Of a stretch of 64,000 bases of DNA, positions 49,901 to 59,361 are shown piece after piece. Within the stretch, counting starts at the first letter, position 1, and each line of letters begins with the position of its first letter. The translations under genes were made by a program, and so were the position numbers. Source of the DNA: Schizochytrium sp. CCTCC M209059 (Eukaryota > Sar > Bigyra > Thraustochytrida > Thraustochytriidae); contig KN805459.1 of the NCBI GenBank assembly GCA_000818945.1, forward strand, positions 1 to 64,000, written 5' to 3'. Below the pieces are notes generated by a model. That model was given only the letters and a program-made list of their open reading frames with translations. It was not told the origin of the DNA and did no database searches.

Positions 49901-50980
49901 ACGTGCGATCCACCGTTGCAGTCCAAGTCAACGCCGTTCTTTTTTAAAAAGGATCATACGTCCCTCGAGCTTTCATCCGATGATCTGCAGCCAAGTGAAC
50001 CTCTCGAGCAGAACGTCTCTCTCGAGCCTGGGACATCGTGCTCGATCAAATTTGCATGTCGATTCAGCTCGCTACCTTTTTCTGCATCTGCGGCGTCGGG
50101 GCGTCGCCAGGCCAGAAAGTGTACACTCAGGCTGGACTACGTACTCCCAAATGCTGGGACTTGCGTGCAGGCAAGCAAGACATTCGAGATCCCTTGCTGT
50201 CTTCCTTTCGAGAGCCATGTCAAACTCATTCCACGCAATCCGCAACTACCAAGTGCCTTAGGCGTCAACGCTCCCTGTACTGTCGACCTAGATCTTGTCT
50301 GTCCGCAAGAGCCTCTTGCTGTCGACCGTATCGAGGTTGTTGACGTTCGCGTTGAGCCGTCCAAGATGTGCACGGTTGCCAGCGAGTCAACATCTCCAAC
50401 GCGAAGGCTCGACGAGGCTCCGGAGGCTTCGGCCGTATCTACGTCTGTGCTTCCAGCTCCTGTTGCAATGCACGGTGGCGAACGTATTTCGCTCGGCTTT
50501 GAAGTAAGCACATCCTCGATGGGTGACAACACAACCCTGGGTTATGTGGCAGTTCTGTGGCGCCGCCAAGAGGGCAGGCCGGAGATGACCATGCACATTC
50601 CACTGCCAAAATTGCGAGTGGAACACACGCAGTTTTTCTTTACGCTCTCGACATTTCCTTCCGAAGACAAGCGCGTGGGCGAGTCCATGCTTGCAGTCCT
50701 CGACATTCAGAATGCATCGGGGATGGCGCAGGAGCTCGAGCTTTCTGTGTCGCGAAATTCGTCATTTTACATTGCTGGAAGCTACTCCACCACGCTCCTT
50801 CTTGGGCCGACGCAGTCTACAAAGTTTAAGCTCAACCTTGTTCCACTCGTGAGTGGCAATGTACAGCTGCCAACCATTACGGTAGGCTCGAAGCGATTCG
50901 CAGACAAGTATACAGTGCCGTCGCCAACGGAAGCGACGATCTTCGTGGCGCCGCCACAAACGCTGTCAATTCAGTCGTAG
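46958..50980 (+). CDS. TRAPPC11: TRAPP complex subunit 11 (Foie gras domain)
   Basis: The product has 1340 residues (animal TRAPPC11 is about 1130). Residues 1-150 are Ala/Gly/Asp-rich and unlike the family, with a Gln run at about 156-163. PPAGIFSTSWMDKHQGLIPSCVLLV matches the family opening before the Foie gras domain. SVEAYYAATARYNLKMARLYE and EIKAVAEILHIRLCRLRL...AILMQFDRHMRTFR (about 310-430) followed by FQHWEWLANQHVGF are its helical-repeat core. The C-terminal half (about 730-1340) is beta-rich, as in the Gryzun part. TRAPPC11 belongs to TRAPP III, which activates Rab1 at the ER-Golgi and autophagy interface. The ATG at 46958 is chosen because composition changes to coding type there; 46667 is the alternative. 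Confidence 0.85.
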   Translation: MRGAALRPLVAVVQADAEKSGPGAERAATTRHAAGAAGKDGAVVAAGLRHGLTETLRASGVVLRPASRALDTAGESTDPKQGGHDGDPAAGALPSGEKNHEGASASDDNSNDDSGGFVVHERSMRFAYPTKKDAAMQPQVRLQEMQRGVDADTLQQQQQQQQFSGGTGRKPPAGIFSTSWMDKHQGLIPSCVLLVCQANASDREIGDKVAELRRGLKQYASFVRIIVILFAESDVPSQLEVPHKLEQVQQRTSALARELKLSQNCVVVVNSADAAEAPLASLARIVRKESAAYYTAKGLRAQQHLLHLGQQQHGSRSRSVEAYYAATARYNLKMARLYEATFTFEKALKHHELAYLACMELASRKSSNQPTQMQTEELLVHAPGTYPVMEIKAVAEILHIRLCRLRLSSSQSTKAILMQFDRHMRTFRALEGPASLIFQHWEWLANQHVGFSGLIHELGTAVSLSGLSAFDRARCNVAYHIRLASRFAIRRREAAGALGVAGPSAANAQQLREQLDSLTSQHNARVESSRFMGAYPVVTSLQSNASIEASVSNSLTQCAIYLEEAKCDQGALALHLLRRVLALSTETNKDARSVRLIAGIRACIGRELVQRGAIGLAMQDLLHAVAAFNRDQWFALAEPVLSDIVDSASKLSPGEADFDIDAVSERRKVMHSALRLLSMRAVPPARKAAVARQFHTWLATPVRRAKDGNTPDGARLKLGFTLDDLEDSPIQWSAYFDRHEAAVGDTVELIVRIRSTFHIETRFQTLSMIFNDSRYEVPLTQGQREVRFAANTEQTFKVPVHLLDLGNPKPRSSSADAGDMSSLTRHRQGGLLASSSRRGVPLTPVRLQLKLVAEESTTMEPPAGFAMFSGVSLWSSAREAANDPLHSSDTVLNLITASPNLNGASRTSLSSAMHGATSHGTSRQQSSTPARPSRSLVIRPFESSLEIRLEHTGFALVGEIFELEAQLSAGKESIRDGKLWVTCDPPLQSKSTPFFFKKDHTSLELSSDDLQPSEPLEQNVSLEPGTSCSIKFACRFSSLPFSASAASGRRQARKCTLRLDYVLPNAGTCVQASKTFEIPCCLPFESHVKLIPRNPQLPSALGVNAPCTVDLDLVCPQEPLAVDRIEVVDVRVEPSKMCTVASESTSPTRRLDEAPEASAVSTSVLPAPVAMHGGERISLGFEVSTSSMGDNTTLGYVAVLWRRQEGRPEMTMHIPLPKLRVEHTQFFFTLSTFPSEDKRVGESMLAVLDIQNASGMAQELELSVSRNSSFYIAGSYSTTLLLGPTQSTKFKLNLVPLVSGNVQLPTITVGSKRFADKYTVPSPTEATIFVAPPQTLSIQS

Positions 50981-51304
50981 GATATAGTACAATGACACTA
51001 TCTTGATTCTGTCAATTACAACATCTGCTTCTTATAATCTTTTGGATTTACTTGCTTGCATGGTTGCTCACTTGATCGCTTGTCTATGCGTGGCTACTTC
51101 GCGTCTTACGTCAAAATACATGCACGAACACTGATTCTTGCCTGAGGGACCTTTAACTTGGCCTAATCCCTTGTTGACATGAGACAATAAAAGGAACCAG
51201 GCCATCGACCATGCATTGTTGGTTGGTCGCCTTCCTCTCCTTGATGCACTAGAATTTTACACTCCTCTTTTTGGAAAAAAAAAAAAAAGTAGTGGAGTAA
51301 AAGG
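50981..51304. other. Convergent 3' spacer
   Basis: 324 bp between TRAPPC11 (+) and the next minus-strand gene. AT-rich, with a run of A at about 51276-51289. No gene. Confidence 0.6.
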
Positions 51305-53920
51305 TCACAAGTATCTAGATCTGTTGTTGCCCAGTCTTGCATTGGCGTAAGTGGAAAGGAGCGCAACGAGGGGTTCGACCTCTTGACGAAGCTCTGCAGA
51401 ATGAAGAATGCCTTCGCACAGCTCCTCGACTTGGCGACTTAGGTGAAGGTATGAGCCGTCGCTCGCGCGCTGAGAGCGCAGAATGTTCTTGTAAACAGTC
51501 ACGAGCTGCTCATGCGAATGATTCTGCAAGAGACCCGGGTCCACAGGACTGCTGCCCGGAGAGGCACCCCGCCTCCCAAGCACAATGTCATTCAGAATCT
51601 TGCGCGTCTTTTGGTCCAGCTGGGCGCGAACCTCTTCTTCTATTTCGTACAAGACCGTCTGCGGAAGGTCTCTGGCTGAACTCATTAGAGACGCAAGATA
51701 AGCCTGCTTGGCGCGCTCCAGCTTGACGTGAATCTCGCGCATTACATTCTGCGCGTCCGTGTGGCGATGTTGATACGGATTGACCTGGGACCCTGCGCTA
51801 CCCCCTCGGCCTGCTTGCATGCCCCCACGCGCGCCGGGCCAGGCGTTCCCAGGCTCGGATAGGGCGGAAGGCGAGAGCGTCAGCCCTTCGGCAACCGGGG
51901 GCGGCGGAGGTGGCGAGAGTGGCACGCGAGGAGCCGCGGCGGGGTGATTGGCATGTTTCGTTGTCGCGGTCGCTTCAAAAGATCGTTCACTTGGCGTGCT
52001 ATACGGATGCGTGTGGGAAGGCTCAGCTGAGCTCGGTGGCAAGTCAGACACTGTGCGCAAAACAGGTATTGACGACTGCTGAGACGAATGCAAAAGTGCC
52101 GATGGAAGAAGGCCACCTCCCTTTGCTTCCGCGTGATGACCTTGCGAAGCATCAATGGGCACGAATTTGGAAACGGACGAAGCCGGACTCGCATTGGAAT
52201 GCGATGGATAAAATCCTCCGAGTTCGTATGCCGAGGAACCAAAGTCTGACGATGATTTCGCAGTCGGTGACTCTTCAAAGTCTTCGTAAGGGGGCGGCGG
52301 CGGTCGCGGAGAGCCTGGTGGCGGCGGACTCTGTTGCTGCGAGGGGGGCCCACCGCGACCGCGTTCGTCGCGGCGAGTATACCGCGAGTCGAGCGTTTCG
52401 CCGGAGCTGGCCTTGGACTTTGGCATACGCTTCTGCGTCTGTGAGTCCCGCAAAGGACGAGATGCTTGATTGGCAGCACCATCCAAGGTTTCCCGAGCCA
52501 TGAGTCCTGCGGCCCACTCGCGAATCGTCGCCTCATTTACATCAGGAAGGGAGTCTCGCGTGGCATCGTTTTCGAGCAAGGCGCGCTTTATTGCGTGACA
52601 CATCTCGTCGAGTCGGCGTTGGCGGTGAAGATCGCGGCTGAGCTGGTCGTCGGCCACGCTTGCAGCAAATCCGAGCTCGCGAAGCTTATCGTGATAGGCA
52701 TTCTGCGCGTTTCCGAAGACGTCCTGCATGGCCTCGTCGCGACGGTGCGCCATGCGAGCATCGGTGCTCATCGACTGTGCACGAATGTCATGATTCTGCG
52801 CTACCGCGAGGTGGAGGAGCTGGGCAACCTCTACGAGCGGCGCATTAGTTTCGGAGTCCCCGGCATACCCAGACTCAGCGTCAGAGCTCAAAGGCATAGC
52901 ATTCTCGTCGACTAGAGCCAAAAATGTCTCCTGGCGCTCGGCACTGTCGCTTGATCCAAAGAGGTGCTTTGCTACGGCTTCGACTTCGTTCCACTTGAGA
53001 TAGACGTGGATGTCTGAGCGAGTAGAGGTAGTTGAACGTTGACTGACAGACTCCTTGGACCAACCAGCGCGCACGGAACGCTGAACAATATTGTCGGTAA
53101 TGCTACGAACGCGAAGGTAGAAGCTGAGATCTTCGCGATCATAGTACTCTTCGAGAAATCGAGCAAAGACCTCGACCTCGATGCGATGTCGTCGGTGTGT
53201 GTGCACGCTGAGGACCATATCCCAGGCGACTTGGTCGATGATTTGTCGCAGTCCGTATCTTTTCCCGAGATGGTCCATTACAAAGACGGGAAAGATACGA
53301 AGTTCCTCGAGATCGTACTTGCTCTTGACAGCGGCGCGGTCATCGTAAACGTCGTTAATGAGTCCGCTGAGCCACTTGAGAGATCGGGGCCGGGGATCAA
53401 GTTTATCCCGCATCTCGATGAGCGAGCAAAATTTGGAGTACGTTGCAAAGTCCTCTTCATCGGCTGACTTGCGAAAGGCGCGCAGGATACGTTGCGTCTC
53501 CTGCGGCGGCCTTCCTCCCGAAGTTATAGACCTTGTACCGGACAAGCTCCCGCCTGCACTGGCACGTGCACCGGCTCCTCTTTGCATCCCGCTGGAGAGA
53601 GCGCTCTGTCTTCGTCCTTGCTGCTGCTGTTGCTGTTGCTGCTGTTGCTGGTCTAGGGCAAGCCTGATCTCCTCAAAGGCGTCGCTTTCTCGGCCGCCCC
53701 CGCCGTTTACTCGCCGGAGGTCGTCGTCGTCGTCACCGTCGTCGCCGTTCTCGTAGTCTTCCTCGTTGTCGTCGTCCTCGTCGTCCACGAGCGCAACCTC
53801 GGCCGTGTACGAGTTACCGTCCTGGGACCTGACAAAGGCGATGTCGTTCTCCGCCAGGAACGCGAGGTAGCTCTCCCTCTCCGCGGCGTCCTCCACGCCC
53901 CCGAGCTCCACCACGACCAT
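51305..53920 (-). CDS. Unrecognised multi-region protein, probably conserved
   Basis: The product has 871 residues from the ATG at 53920 (MVVVELGG). The open frame continues upstream to a TTG at 54157, and another ATG at 54034 would add 38 residues. Residues 25-75 are very acidic, and a polyglutamine run of about 11 follows (CTG repeats near 53617-53650). The block at about 150-270 is the only part that looks like a structured domain: RIFPVFVMDHLGKRYGLRQI, then VEVFARFLEEYYDREDLSFY. It is helical with conserved-looking aromatics. The middle (480-720) is Pro/Ser-rich and disordered, and the last 110 residues are helical. I recall no family name. A cytoskeletal or flagellar role would be a guess. 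Confidence refers to the gene being real. Confidence 0.8.
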   Translation of the reverse strand: MVVVELGGVEDAAERESYLAFLAENDIAFVRSQDGNSYTAEVALVDDEDDDNEEDYENGDDGDDDDDLRRVNGGGGRESDAFEEIRLALDQQQQQQQQQQQGRRQSALSSGMQRGAGARASAGGSLSGTRSITSGGRPPQETQRILRAFRKSADEEDFATYSKFCSLIEMRDKLDPRPRSLKWLSGLINDVYDDRAAVKSKYDLEELRIFPVFVMDHLGKRYGLRQIIDQVAWDMVLSVHTHRRHRIEVEVFARFLEEYYDREDLSFYLRVRSITDNIVQRSVRAGWSKESVSQRSTTSTRSDIHVYLKWNEVEAVAKHLFGSSDSAERQETFLALVDENAMPLSSDAESGYAGDSETNAPLVEVAQLLHLAVAQNHDIRAQSMSTDARMAHRRDEAMQDVFGNAQNAYHDKLRELGFAASVADDQLSRDLHRQRRLDEMCHAIKRALLENDATRDSLPDVNEATIREWAAGLMARETLDGAANQASRPLRDSQTQKRMPKSKASSGETLDSRYTRRDERGRGGPPSQQQSPPPPGSPRPPPPPYEDFEESPTAKSSSDFGSSAYELGGFYPSHSNASPASSVSKFVPIDASQGHHAEAKGGGLLPSALLHSSQQSSIPVLRTVSDLPPSSAEPSHTHPYSTPSERSFEATATTKHANHPAAAPRVPLSPPPPPPVAEGLTLSPSALSEPGNAWPGARGGMQAGRGGSAGSQVNPYQHRHTDAQNVMREIHVKLERAKQAYLASLMSSARDLPQTVLYEIEEEVRAQLDQKTRKILNDIVLGRRGASPGSSPVDPGLLQNHSHEQLVTVYKNILRSQRASDGSYLHLSRQVEELCEGILHSAELRQEVEPLVALLSTYANARLGNNRSRYL

Positions 53921-54290
53921 CTCCCCGTGCCTGCTTGCCTGATTGCTGATTGCATTCGCCTTCCTCTTCGCACGAAGAAACGGTCTAGCGTGGGACTGCT
54001 GGGTGGGGGGCTTCCTCCGCTCGGATTTGGCCATGTGCCAAAGTCCCAGCAATGCAAAAGCAGAGCTGAGGCCAAGCAGAGCTGAGGCCAGACGACCAAC
54101 CACACAAATACGGCTATGTGAGCAAATCTCGTTCGAGACACGTGAGGCTCGAGACAAGCTCGAGACAGGCTCGTGTCCGGGTGCGCAGGCGGGCGGATAC
54201 CCGTGGGCGTTGTTTTCGGCAAGTCAAAACGAATCGAATCGAGACGAGGCGAATCGAGAGGGCACGAGGGCGCACATCTGTCTGCCAACC
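53921..54290. promoter_or_regulatory. Divergent promoter with CTCGAGACA-type direct repeats
   Basis: 370 bp between two start codons. TTCGAGACA (54132-54140) and two CTCGAGACA copies (about 54148-54156 and 54159-54167) lie in one direction. They are followed by CGAATCGA/GAATCGAGA words at 54229-54260. A repeated 9-mer in a short divergent promoter is a plausible transcription-factor site. Part of this region remains open in the minus frame, so an N-terminal extension of that gene is not excluded. Confidence 0.45.
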
Positions 54291-56570
54291 ATGACAAGCT
54301 TGGTCCGAGATGTACAGGAAAGGGAGGCGGCCGCGGCGGCGTGCGACGAAGGGGTGACGTTCCGCGGCCAAGACGAAGACGGAGTCGGCGTACGCGTGGC
54401 AAACTTGAGTGCCAAAGCTGGCGAGCTGATCTGGCACCAATCCTCAATGAGCAAAGCGGACGGCATCAACTGCGCGAATTGCGGATCGGCAAACGTGCGG
54501 TCGCTGGCGTGGCAAATGTCCCACATTGCCGGTAGACCCGAGCTGCAAGAGGCCGCAGAGGTCCTTGATACAGCCGCCAAGAATACTTTTGGTGCCTTTG
54601 GTGCCGAAAGCGTCGTGTGCAGCCTCGGATGTGGCGAAATCTACTGCTCAGAGTTATGCCGCGCGCGCCACTTCGAAGACGGCGGTCACCGCTTTTTTTG
54701 CCTCGGCCTTGCAGAAAGCGAAGAGCATGAACTTTACCAATTTCGTCTCGCTGCATATGCGAGCGGCTACGACGATGAGCTCGCGCTCGCGCAGAAACTG
54801 CTCGCGCGTATTATTGCCGATGCGCTCCAAGGGCAAGACGAGGTCCTCAGTCTCGTCAAAACGCACGGCAAGTGCTGGTACAAATTTTCCAGCAATGATA
54901 CCGCAGATGCGCGCGAAATTGTACAAGATACCTGGTCCTTGTTGCAAGAAGCCGTGCCCATTCTTGAACAGGTTCCGGCAGTGGACTGCGCCATGTGGAG
55001 TAAAATGATTGGCTTCGCGGTGCAATGTTCCCTTGAGACGGACGACATCAAGTCTTCACTTTTGAAATTTGCCGAGGACCTCAAGATGCGTTCGCCAACG
55101 GAGCAGCTGCATCTGGGTAACTTTTATCTCGATGCCTTCCAAGCGCGTCGGATGCGGCGCCAGGAAAGCGATGAACTCGATGACGAAGAGGAGGATGAGG
55201 ACGGTTTCGCGGATGTGGAAAGCGAGGAACATTCCTTCGCAGGAGGATCTGATCTTGACGAGGACGATGCCGAGCTTCCTCTTGAGCTCCCTCGGTTTAT
55301 CGCAGAGCCAGAGCTCTACCTGCCGTGCCTGTACGGCCTCGCCCTGCCCGTGGGCAAGAAGGGCGCCGCCACTTTCGTGCGGCACAGCTGCGTCCCAAGC
55401 ATTGACGTCAAGTGGACGTGCACGGATGAGGCAGGCTTGGAAGGTGACCTGCGCAAGACCTGGCTCACCGCTGAGCAAGACACGCTCTGCTATGTAGACC
55501 GTTCGCTTCCATACGAGGAGCGGCGCGAAAACCTCGAGGAGCGTGACATTAAGTGCTCATGCGTACGCTGCAAGATCGAGGGTGCACATGAATTCGCTTC
55601 TGCAACTGTTTCCGCTGATCTTGACGCTCTTCGCGTTTGGTTTAAGCAAGCTCAGCAGGACAGTCTGAACAAAGATGCGTTGCGCATCGCGGACGCGATT
55701 CTTGCACGCGACCCACTTGACATCATTGCTCTCTACGATAAGGCTCGCATCTTGAGTTGGTCTGATCGATGGACGGAAGCTCACGAAGTTCGAAAAACTG
55801 CACTTGCCGCTCTCGAGGCGGCCCATGAGGGCGCTTCCTCCGCATCTTCGGAGGGCCGCGACAAGGCCGAGGAGGCCAAGACCGTCTCGTTGCTGCGTCG
55901 TGCCGTGCGGATTCACGAGCTCTACACGTGCTCCAAAGCTCAGCCAATGGAGGTTTCCAAGACAGACACCTTATTCGAGCGTGTCGCCTTGGAATCACAA
56001 GAATGTTCACGAGAGATATGGATTTCGCAAGCTTTGCAGCCCGTAATGCCAAAGGACACGTGTCGTCGAATTATCGAGGAGGCGGAAGCATACGCTGCCT
56101 CGCACGGTGGCTGGACAAGCTCTCGTCATTACGCGGTACCAACAACTGACCTCGAAGTCTGCAATCTGGAGTACACAAGCGAAGCACTAATCGAGGCCTT
56201 TGAGAGTGCCATTTATCCTGCACTTGCTTTGCAATTCAATGTAGATCCGGCTTCCATTCGTACCATCGACGCCTTTCTGGTCAAGTACGAGGCGTACAAG
56301 CAGGCTTTCTTGCCGGTGCATACTGACGAGAGCCAATTTAGCATCACGCTTGCTCTCAATGAGCCCTCCGAATATGAGGGAGGGGGCACTTGGTTTCCTG
56401 GACTCGGTCGTTCGCTCAATGCCGAGGCTGGCGGGATGGTGAGCTTTCCCGGGAATGTCGTCCACGGTGGCAAGGCCGTCTCGCAAGGAACGCGCTACAT
56501 CATTGCCGTCTTTCTCTTTGCATCAACGCTGGGGAAGACGCCAACGCCAGCAGCAGCGTCGTCGTCTTAA
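54291..56570 (+). CDS. MYND/SET-like domain fused to prolyl-4-hydroxylase-type oxygenase
   Basis: The product has 759 residues. The first part has zinc-type cysteines: CANC at about 60-63, then CSLGCGEIYCSELCRARHF...FFC at about 109-138, the MYND-like pattern of SMYD proteins. Residues about 340-430 match the end of a SMYD SET domain, with FVRHSCVPS at 364 and YEERRENLEERDIKCSCVRC as post-SET. The usual NHSC is RHSC, GEE is absent and no N-terminal SET core is clear, so methyltransferase activity is doubtful. A helical (TPR-like) stretch follows, about 430-560. Residues about 580-750 are a 2-oxoglutarate/Fe(II) prolyl-4-hydroxylase fold with His677-x-Asp679, GGGTWF, His725 and Arg735 (GTRY), all key residues present. 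The oxygenase is probably active. The substrate, perhaps prolyl or another protein residue, is unknown. The ATG at 54291 starts 116 codons inside the open frame, past the promoter. Confidence 0.85.
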   Translation: MTSLVRDVQEREAAAAACDEGVTFRGQDEDGVGVRVANLSAKAGELIWHQSSMSKADGINCANCGSANVRSLAWQMSHIAGRPELQEAAEVLDTAAKNTFGAFGAESVVCSLGCGEIYCSELCRARHFEDGGHRFFCLGLAESEEHELYQFRLAAYASGYDDELALAQKLLARIIADALQGQDEVLSLVKTHGKCWYKFSSNDTADAREIVQDTWSLLQEAVPILEQVPAVDCAMWSKMIGFAVQCSLETDDIKSSLLKFAEDLKMRSPTEQLHLGNFYLDAFQARRMRRQESDELDDEEEDEDGFADVESEEHSFAGGSDLDEDDAELPLELPRFIAEPELYLPCLYGLALPVGKKGAATFVRHSCVPSIDVKWTCTDEAGLEGDLRKTWLTAEQDTLCYVDRSLPYEERRENLEERDIKCSCVRCKIEGAHEFASATVSADLDALRVWFKQAQQDSLNKDALRIADAILARDPLDIIALYDKARILSWSDRWTEAHEVRKTALAALEAAHEGASSASSEGRDKAEEAKTVSLLRRAVRIHELYTCSKAQPMEVSKTDTLFERVALESQECSREIWISQALQPVMPKDTCRRIIEEAEAYAASHGGWTSSRHYAVPTTDLEVCNLEYTSEALIEAFESAIYPALALQFNVDPASIRTIDAFLVKYEAYKQAFLPVHTDESQFSITLALNEPSEYEGGGTWFPGLGRSLNAEAGGMVSFPGNVVHGGKAVSQGTRYIIAVFLFASTLGKTPTPAAASSS

Positions 56571-56820
56571 AAGCTCTTCGCTTCACTTCATTTACGCGTT
56601 CATGCGGGACAATTCGCAGCATTTTCATAAGGGGGAGAGGGGATCGGGATTGGAAGCAAAGAGAAGAGAAGAGCCATGAAGAGAAGAGAAGAGAAGTGTC
56701 GGTTCGGTGTCTTACAATTTTCATTTCGTACTTTTTCTTTAGATGTTGATTTCTAAAAGGGCTTGAAAGACGTTACAACTTTTTCTTCTGTTGTGAAGTC
56801 GCGCTGTAGTGGAGTGTTGA
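56571..56820. other. Convergent 3' spacer
   Basis: 250 bp between the fusion gene (+) and the coiled-coil gene (-). It contains a purine-rich AGAGAAGAGAAG repeat at about 56659-56695. No gene. Confidence 0.6.
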
Positions 56821-57849
56821 TCATCGGTCTTCATACGGGGCATCACCTTGACCAAATTTGTGAATTTGGCACAAAGAGACAACATCCTTGATGGCGTCTC
56901 CCTGCACAGATCGAAGAAGCTGCGTGCCGCGAAACGTCGCATCTGTGTCACGGTATCCGGCGCGCTTCTTTACGACGGGTCGAACACGGCCGCCACGAAC
57001 CGCGCAAAAGCGCTCGGGCTTTTGACCCACCGTCATGTGCCGATTGGACATGTCCTTAAAGTGCAGCTGCATCCGCACCTGCGTCATGTCAAGACGGCGC
57101 TCGTGGTTGCGCTCGTGCCGTAGCTTGAGGTCATGCAACTTCTCGCGCAGCTTGACGAGCTCGAAATCCTGGCGCTCCGCAAGTTTGCGACGAAGTACGC
57201 TAATTTTGTGTCGAATTTGACGTTCATGATGCGCGACTTCCTTGGGCCTGCGTTTTGCGATGATGCGATCGACGGCCTTGGCGTCTTCGAACTGGTCAAA
57301 ATTACGCAAATGCTTTTCGCTGTGCATGAGGTCCAGCAGTCCTTTACTGTATCGGACTCGAGGTCGGTGCATGTTTTCAATATACGATTCCAGATTTGTG
57401 CGCTGCACGTCGTGTGCATGTTGCAAGTGTGCAAGTCTCGTGTCGCATAGCGCTTCGAGTTCTGCATAGGCAACGCGATTTGCTGTGTCTAATCCGCGGT
57501 TGATCTTGCGTTTGGCATCTTCAAACTTGCGGCGTTCGTCGGCCTGATCTTTGGCCTGATCCTGAAGTTGGATCGAGAGAAATTCTTCCTGAATGTTGCG
57601 CAGACGATCACGGACTTTGGCTGCTGCATCATAGTCGCGTGCCGACTCGCACTCTTGCTTGACGGCCTTGAGCTCTTCCTCTACGGTGGCGGTGAGAATG
57701 ACAAGGTCGCGGGTCTCGATGCGGTCACCCTCTTGTACACCAAAGAGGCCAAAGGCTTCTTTGAGACTACGCACATTGATGAGCTTGCTTCGCTCTAACT
57801 TGTGCTCGTTTGGGTTCACCGCCAGTTCGTGCGTCTCGGGCGTGGCCAT
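56821..57849 (-). CDS. Coiled-coil protein, 342 residues, function unknown
   Basis: Mostly charged helix. Residues about 50-110 contain a UVR-like helical hairpin (ECESARDYDAAAKVRDRLRNIQEE). Long Arg/Lys/Glu coiled-coil follows to about 270 (HHERQIRHKISVLRRKLAER, KLREKLHDLKLRHERNHERR). The last 70 residues are basic and less helical. There is no membrane span or catalytic motif. Proteins of this build are common in axonemes, basal bodies and the cytoskeleton of flagellated protists, which is only a suggestion. The frame opens with GTG at 57888; the first ATG is 57849 (MATPETHEL). Confidence 0.8.
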   Translation of the reverse strand: MATPETHELAVNPNEHKLERSKLINVRSLKEAFGLFGVQEGDRIETRDLVILTATVEEELKAVKQECESARDYDAAAKVRDRLRNIQEEFLSIQLQDQAKDQADERRKFEDAKRKINRGLDTANRVAYAELEALCDTRLAHLQHAHDVQRTNLESYIENMHRPRVRYSKGLLDLMHSEKHLRNFDQFEDAKAVDRIIAKRRPKEVAHHERQIRHKISVLRRKLAERQDFELVKLREKLHDLKLRHERNHERRLDMTQVRMQLHFKDMSNRHMTVGQKPERFCAVRGGRVRPVVKKRAGYRDTDATFRGTQLLRSVQGDAIKDVVSLCQIHKFGQGDAPYEDR

Positions 57850-58290
57850 TGTCGCGACGCGCGATGACTCTCGACTTCTGCGTCGCACCTTGCGTCCTTT
57901 TTGTCCAGCCAGCTAGCGCGCACACGCACGCACACACACGCATATACACTAGCGGGCGCAGATGATGGATGTGTGAGATCCGTCGGTGCCGACATTCATT
58001 GATCAATCGATCTCGAGCAAATACATTGTCCTAACCTTCAGTGAAAGAAAGGGCTATAGCACACACCTCGTCCCTGGCACCAACTACCTTCCCTGCCCTG
58101 CCTTTCGCATCGCGCGACCTCTTATTCTCGACGTTGGCGCGGGCGGATCTCCTTCGCTTCAGTGTTCACGCCAAACACAACCATTCCATGCTACACAGCT
58201 TGAAACCCACGAATAAATCCAGAAAGCTCCACCAAAAACAGAAAACCTCTCGCCCTCATCCCGCTGTCGTCTGTCTCCCTCCGCGCAGAC

Positions 58291-58326
<36 letters not shown>

Positions 58327-59361
58327 CTGCCCTTCCGCCCGAAGCACTGCACCGCGTTCGCTTTTCATCGCCAGATCCGTTGGCCCCCCCTCCCCCCCAA
58401 AAAACCTATCCGTTGCGTTTGGGTGCACCTCGCAACAGTTTCCCCCGACTTTAGTTTTCCCGGGAGCTGCGCTGCACGTAACTACCCGCTTCGGAGCAAC
58501 TTCGTCAGAGCGAAAGTCGCCAGGTGCACCTCAAGGGCGGCGGGTCTACCAGCGGCGCGGCCTCGCCTTTCTCGGAGCGCCGCCCGCGCGTCGAGGCTCC
58601 GCGCGGGGATGCCCGCGGCGGGGCGGGGCCAGCCAGCAGCTGCAGCCGGGCAGCGGCAGGTCGCCAGGGCGCCGGGGCCGTCGCGCGCGCGGCAGGGGCG
58701 CGTGCGTGGGACGCGAGGAGATCGATTGCGGCGGCGCTAAACGAGTACGCGCGCGAAGACACGCGTGCACGCGCCGCGCGGCCAGCCGGCCAGCGAGAGC
58801 GAGAGCGAGAGCGAGAGCGAGGGCGAGAGCGAGAGCGAGGGCGAGAGCAGGCAGGCAAGCGAGCAGGTCTAGCTTGCAAGGCGAGGCGAGGCGAGGCAGC
58901 AACCGCGGCAAGAGCTTGCGCGGGAGGAGAGCCGCAACGCGTGCGCGTTCGCGCGGCGGGCGCGGGAGATTGCCCTGCGCTGCGCTGCGCTGCGCTGCGC
59001 TGCGTCGCGCTGCGTCGCGCTGCGTCGCGCAAGGGAGCGGCGAGCGAGGGGGCGGCGGCGCGTGGAGACGTGTGCGGCCTCGCGGGTTCAGGGGCAGGAG
59101 CAGAGGAACAAAGCGAACCGTCTTGCGCTGGAGCGAGCGACCGACGGACGCCGAGAGCAAAAACACCTTTTCTCCTTCTTTTGACCCTGTCTCCGCGGAT
59201 CAGATAACAGCGACGAGGGGGGAGGAGGAGCAGACGAGTGGCGAGGATAAGTTGGTTCGTAGAACAATCGCCGTGAAGGACCTCCTTTCGAAACCCCGCT
59301 CAAATTTCTTGGGGCGTCAGTCGTCTTGCCCGCCCCCACCCTCTCTGAGAGGCCACCCACC
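57850..59361. other. Divergent promoter region with multiple simple repeats
   Basis: 1.5 kb between the coiled-coil gene (-) and the phosphodiesterase candidate (+). It holds a (CT)n tract at 58300-58326, a GCGAGA-type tract at about 58793-58848 and GCGCT/GCGTC pentamers at about 58976-59030. The right half is extremely GC-rich. Long frames on both strands are low-complexity Ala/Arg/Gly translations and are rejected. Confidence 0.55.
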
